Source: Sporocytophaga myxococcoides DSM 11118 (GTDB lineage Bacteria; Bacteroidota; Bacteroidia; Cytophagales; Cytophagaceae). From it: a stretch of 64,000 bases of DNA. A program made the translations under genes and the position numbers. Shown here in pieces: positions 61,472 to 64,000 of the stretch; position 1 is the first letter of the stretch; each line of letters starts with the position of its first letter. The notes under the pieces were generated by a model. The model was not told the DNA's origin and ran no database searches. It saw only the letters and a list, made by a program, of their open reading frames with translations. The DNA lies in NCBI RefSeq assembly GCF_000426725.1, contig NZ_AUFX01000010.1, forward strand, positions 62,001 to 126,000, in the 5' to 3' direction.

Positions 61472-61602
61472 TTGTCATGCTGAACTTGTGAAGCATCTGA
61501 ACTTTCAAAATGACTAAAATTAAGCTATCTGGCAGAATGGTGATTTAAATAGCAAATTATTTTGTGGCTATCAGATCCTTCGCAGGGCTCAGGATGACAA
61601 AT
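61472..61602. repeat. REP/MITE-like palindromic element
   Basis: It begins TTTGTCATGCTGAACTTGTG and ends CCTTCGCAGGGCTCAGGATG-ACAAA; the terminal parts (TTTGTCAT...CTGA and TCAG...GATGACAAA) are inverted repeats. Elements with these ends are scattered in many bacterial genomes, especially Bacteroidota. The short open frame at 61311-61517 lies largely over the adjoining DNA and is not a gene. Confidence 0.65.
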
Positions 61603-61654
61603 AGCTGACTGTGGTTTATTAAACAATGTTAGGTTGAGGGCTATGGTGTCGGCC

Positions 61655-61712
61655 CCAATAGTCCTCGCTTGCAGCGAGGATTTCCGAGAATAGCGATTGC
61701 ATCGCTATTCTC
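61655..61712. repeat. Pair of perfect hairpins (REP-like)
   Basis: TCCTCGCT-TGC-AGCGAGGA (61662-61680) is followed after five bases by GAGAATAGCGAT-TGC-ATCGCTATTCTC (61686-61712). Two tandem perfect hairpins with the same TGC loop suggest one structured element; a decayed copy is at 61232-61318. It lies just after the end of the endonuclease-like gene (minus strand) and may also end its transcript. Confidence 0.8.
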
Positions 61713-61730
61713 ATATAGAATCAAGAACAA

Positions 61731-62633
61731 TCACAACTCAATACTCATCGCCACCGGACAATGATCTGATGCTGTTACTTTATCAGTGATCATATCAAAC
61801 CTTTTACCAGTATATAATTTGGCCTTTTTTGACAAGCCTTTTCTGATGACTCGGGGAATTGATTCTTTATTATCAGTGGCAAGTTTTTTGGACAATAGAA
61901 TGTAATCAATCTGTCGGTATTCTTTTTTCTTATCATAGAAATGCGTCCATCGTTCATTTTCAGGAAGCCTTTCCAATACATCAACCATCCATTTATTTTC
62001 AAAGAAGATATCAAGAGCTGGAGACGGCTTGTAGTCATTCATATCTCCAAGGACAATCCAGTTATGATTTCCAGGATTGCTTCCGTATTTCTTCTTTAAA
62101 ATATCGATTACAGCTTCCGCCTGAACTCTTCTTCTTTGAGACGTGACCTCTCTTCCCTCCATCATTGATTTAAGATGATTTACAAAAAGCGTCAAAGGTT
62201 TGCTTTCAATATTGAATTCAACTTCAAGACAGTCCCGTGAAAAAATATAACTCTTGTTATTCGAAGTTCTTAGAAACTGATGCGTCCTGATTGCATCAAA
62301 TGGCACCTTGCTTAAAATCGCCACATCAATAAATCTGGGATCATTTCCATCAATAACAGCTTTATACTTATAACCAGCCTTACTGAGAAACTGATTGTTA
62401 AATTGCTTCAAAGCATCCATGTTTTCAATTTCCTGAAGAGCGATGATATCCGCCTTGGTTTCCTTTATTGCAGCAGCAGTTGCAGCCCTTTCAGCATCAA
62501 TGATAATATCAAACTTCTTTGGGTCAATAATAAATCCCTCTGTTTTGGTTGTTGCAGAATTAACTCCTTTATCAAACTTAAATCGTCTGAAAAGATTCTC
62601 GCAATTAAAGGTTGCGATAGTAATTTGTGTCAT
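61731..62633 (-). CDS. Endonuclease/exonuclease/phosphatase family protein
   Basis: The 300-residue protein has the DNase-I-like fold. ITIATFNCENLFRRF carries the first Asn, IIALQEIENMDAL the metal-binding Glu, LFVNHLKSM the His, WIVLGDMNDYKPS the Asp and Asn, and SDHCPVAM the final Asp-His pair. These are all the catalytic residues of the EEP superfamily. No signal peptide, so it is cytoplasmic; the substrate could be nucleic acid or a phosphoester. It sits between the two MNT-HEPN copies. Confidence 0.9.
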   Translation of the reverse strand: MTQITIATFNCENLFRRFKFDKGVNSATTKTEGFIIDPKKFDIIIDAERAATAAAIKETKADIIALQEIENMDALKQFNNQFLSKAGYKYKAVIDGNDPRFIDVAILSKVPFDAIRTHQFLRTSNNKSYIFSRDCLEVEFNIESKPLTLFVNHLKSMMEGREVTSQRRRVQAEAVIDILKKKYGSNPGNHNWIVLGDMNDYKPSPALDIFFENKWMVDVLERLPENERWTHFYDKKKEYRQIDYILLSKKLATDNKESIPRVIRKGLSKKAKLYTGKRFDMITDKVTASDHCPVAMSIEL

Positions 62634-62655
62634 AGCTAAAAATGGTTGATTGTAA

Positions 62656-62663
62656 CAAAGCTA
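62656..62663 (-). promoter_or_regulatory. -7 box (TAGCTTTG) for the EEP gene
   Basis: CAAAGCTA on the plus strand reads TAGCTTTG on the minus strand, 23 bases before ATG 62633. Confidence 0.45.
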
Positions 62664-62716
62664 AAAATTAAATAGAATAAGTTGTAAAAAATATAATAAA
62701 ACTTGGCAAGGTGTAT

Positions 62717-63571
62717 TTATTGCATTAACCTCTCCCCACAAATCCTCCTCACCAACTCCTTCAACACCTCAATCCTCCCACTCAAATACTCCAGATCCTC
62801 TTTCGTAATCTTATACCCCTTCTTATACCTCGCATCAATATAAGCCTTCTTCAACAGCTCGTAATGATCAATCTGTTCCTGGGTTTCTTTTGGAAATATA
62901 GCTCTGAATTCTTTGTTAATCACAGCAGCCGTCTTACCCAATTCATCCAGGTCATGGTTCTTGCCTTTGTAGTGCGTGAAGACTAAGGCAACAGCAGAGT
63001 AAAAGCTCTCAGTGGCTTGATGAAGCATGAATGCAGCTTTATTCCAACTTTCGCTAGAAAAATAAAACCTATACCCATCTAAAAATTCACCACCACTCTT
63101 AAACCAGTATTCATACTCCTCTTTAGCTCTTCTAAGCACAGCATCCGGATTTACCTTTCCCGGAGTTGCAAGCGTTACTTCACCGGAATCGTATAATACA
63201 ATCCCCTCACGGATTACATCAGTGAAAAAATAACTTCCGGCTTTGAGTTCTTTATTGATGAATTCAGCGCTATGATGAATGGCGGTAACCGTTGTAGATA
63301 GCTCAAGCTTCTTCAGCTTTTGCTTGGTCTTGCGCCATCTGCTGGAGGATGTATTACCCAGTTCCTCAGGAGTAATCACCAGAATATCATAATCACTCTT
63401 GAAAATCAGCCGGATTCCCTCCTCTACCTTTTCTTCCTCCGCCCAGGTATTCCTTGCATAACTTCCGAAAAGCAGCAGTTTAGCAGGCTTCATCTTTTCC
63501 ACAATGAGATCTGTGATAAGCTTCAGCTCCTCCTGTTTGTATTCCGGCAAAAAATCTAAACTGGCAATCAA
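62717..63571 (-). CDS. Nucleotidyltransferase-HEPN fusion protein, copy 2
   Basis: The 284-residue near twin of 59031-59891 is identical through the nucleotidyltransferase (LLLFGSYARNTW, SDYDILVI) and most of the HEPN part (AVALVFTHYKGKNHDLDELG). It differs at about residues 157-178 (FKSGGEFLDGYRFYFSSE in place of IGKGKSFIDVYGYCFNKP) and in scattered positions toward the C-terminus. DNA of the flanks and of the first 150 codons is close to identical, while the central block (63030-63100) is barely alignable. This argues for duplication followed by replacement or diversification of one block. The two copies are direct repeats flanking 2.8 kb. Confidence 0.85.
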   Translation of the reverse strand: MIASLDFLPEYKQEELKLITDLIVEKMKPAKLLLFGSYARNTWAEEEKVEEGIRLIFKSDYDILVITPEELGNTSSSRWRKTKQKLKKLELSTTVTAIHHSAEFINKELKAGSYFFTDVIREGIVLYDSGEVTLATPGKVNPDAVLRRAKEEYEYWFKSGGEFLDGYRFYFSSESWNKAAFMLHQATESFYSAVALVFTHYKGKNHDLDELGKTAAVINKEFRAIFPKETQEQIDHYELLKKAYIDARYKKGYKITKEDLEYLSGRIEVLKELVRRICGERLMQ

Positions 63572-63742
63572 TGAGTTAAAATTATTTTTCCTAAATCTCT
63601 AAGTTAGAAAAAATCGGTTAGATTATGAAAAACATTGTTTAAGCTTTGCAAGACTTGCAAGAAGACCTAACAGCTATAATCAATTAAAACTCACCACATA
63701 TACTGTTATGTCATTTGTCTTAATATACTCCAAAACAAAAAA

Positions 63743-63773
63743 AAACCTCCAAGTCTTAAATTCCTGGAGGTTT
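63743..63773 (-). terminator. Terminator for the truncated T9SS gene
   Basis: AAACCTCCA (63743-63751) pairs with TGGAGGTTT (63765-63773); on the minus strand a run of U follows. Confidence 0.8.
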
Positions 63774-63910
63774 ATTAAAGTACTGTAAATTCATATTAGC
63801 AACAATGGTGTCAAAACTACAACTTTGTTTTATGTAAATGTATTCTACTCGAATACCACAATGAAGCAAGTACCGGGAGACGAGACATCATGCTGCCAAC
63901 TGCATGTAAA

Positions 63911-64000
63911 TTACTTTTTTATTATTTTACCACTTCCTAAAATATTACCATCACTGCCAGAAATCAAGAAAAAGTATATGCCATTGGATAATGAAAATAA
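63911..64000 (-). CDS. C-terminal end of a T9SS-sorted protein (rest outside window)
   Basis: Read from the window end on the minus strand, the frame gives LSNGIYFFLISGSDGNILGS followed by GKIIKK and a TAA at 63911-63913. 'L(S/P)NGIY...I.G.DG..I..GKIIKK' is the end of a type A secretion-system-IX sorting domain. The start and main domains lie beyond 64000. Ends about 140 bases before a terminator. Confidence 0.8.
   Translation of the reverse strand, partial: LFSLSNGIYFFLISGSDGNILGSGKIIKK

Noticed and set aside
61311-61517. Open frame of 68 codons
   Set aside because: Runs into the REP/MITE-like element and has no protein-like features.

Overview
The window is AT-rich DNA from a member of the Bacteroidota, most likely a Cytophagales-type gliding or soil bacterium. 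The evidence is consistent: type IX secretion (T9SS) C-terminal sorting domains (18633-20075 and the fragment at 63911-64000), a SusC/RagA-like TonB receptor overlapping a DUF4249 lipoprotein (36697-39985), TAnnTTTG promoter boxes, and family types such as GxxExxY, DUF3820 and DUF6688-like proteins. No rRNA, tRNA, CRISPR array, riboswitch or complete insertion sequence was seen.

Bases 1-36700 are mostly chromosomal housekeeping and accessory genes. A PII-Amt-coiled-coil operon (3741 to 1079) has a second, unlinked coiled-coil paralogue at 8855-10105. An RtcB-PrfH pair (12314 to 10295) probably handles damaged rRNA and ribosomes. A second ammonium transporter follows at 12960-14381. An Lrp-type regulator is divergent from metE (15036-17991). 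Then come a T9SS-secreted Ig-like protein, an HrpB-type helicase that looks C-terminally short, several oxidoreductases, a DoxX protein, a cupin, a gluzincin-like lipoprotein, a PLD-like protein and a metallo-beta-lactamase-fold hydrolase.

Bases 36700-45300 hold the TonB receptor pair, whose receptor is frameshifted near its N-terminus, a HelD-like helicase, a decayed lipoprotein gene, a 118-bp-period array of palindromes and a WG-repeat protein.

Bases 45400-59900 form a defence-like island on the minus strand. It opens with a GxxExxY nuclease gene embedded in copies of a 120-160 bp imperfectly palindromic repeat, followed by greB, a 623-residue protein ending in a PD-(D/E)XK domain and a PDDEXK_4-type nuclease. 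The type I restriction-modification operon reads hsdR, decayed yhcG (DUF1016), a 35-codon ORF, hsdS, a PrrC-like anticodon nuclease candidate, hsdM. Hsd proteins would restrict unmodified DNA; the PrrC-like ATPase would be a second line of defence triggered when restriction is inhibited (inference from the PrrC paradigm).

Bases 59000-64000 contain two near-identical nucleotidyltransferase-HEPN genes with one sharply diverged internal block. Between them lie an unknown gene, a degenerate 21-bp tandem array, several REP/MITE-like elements and an endonuclease/exonuclease/phosphatase-family gene.

Most functional calls rest on motif reading by eye. Searches that would confirm them are stated with the findings.
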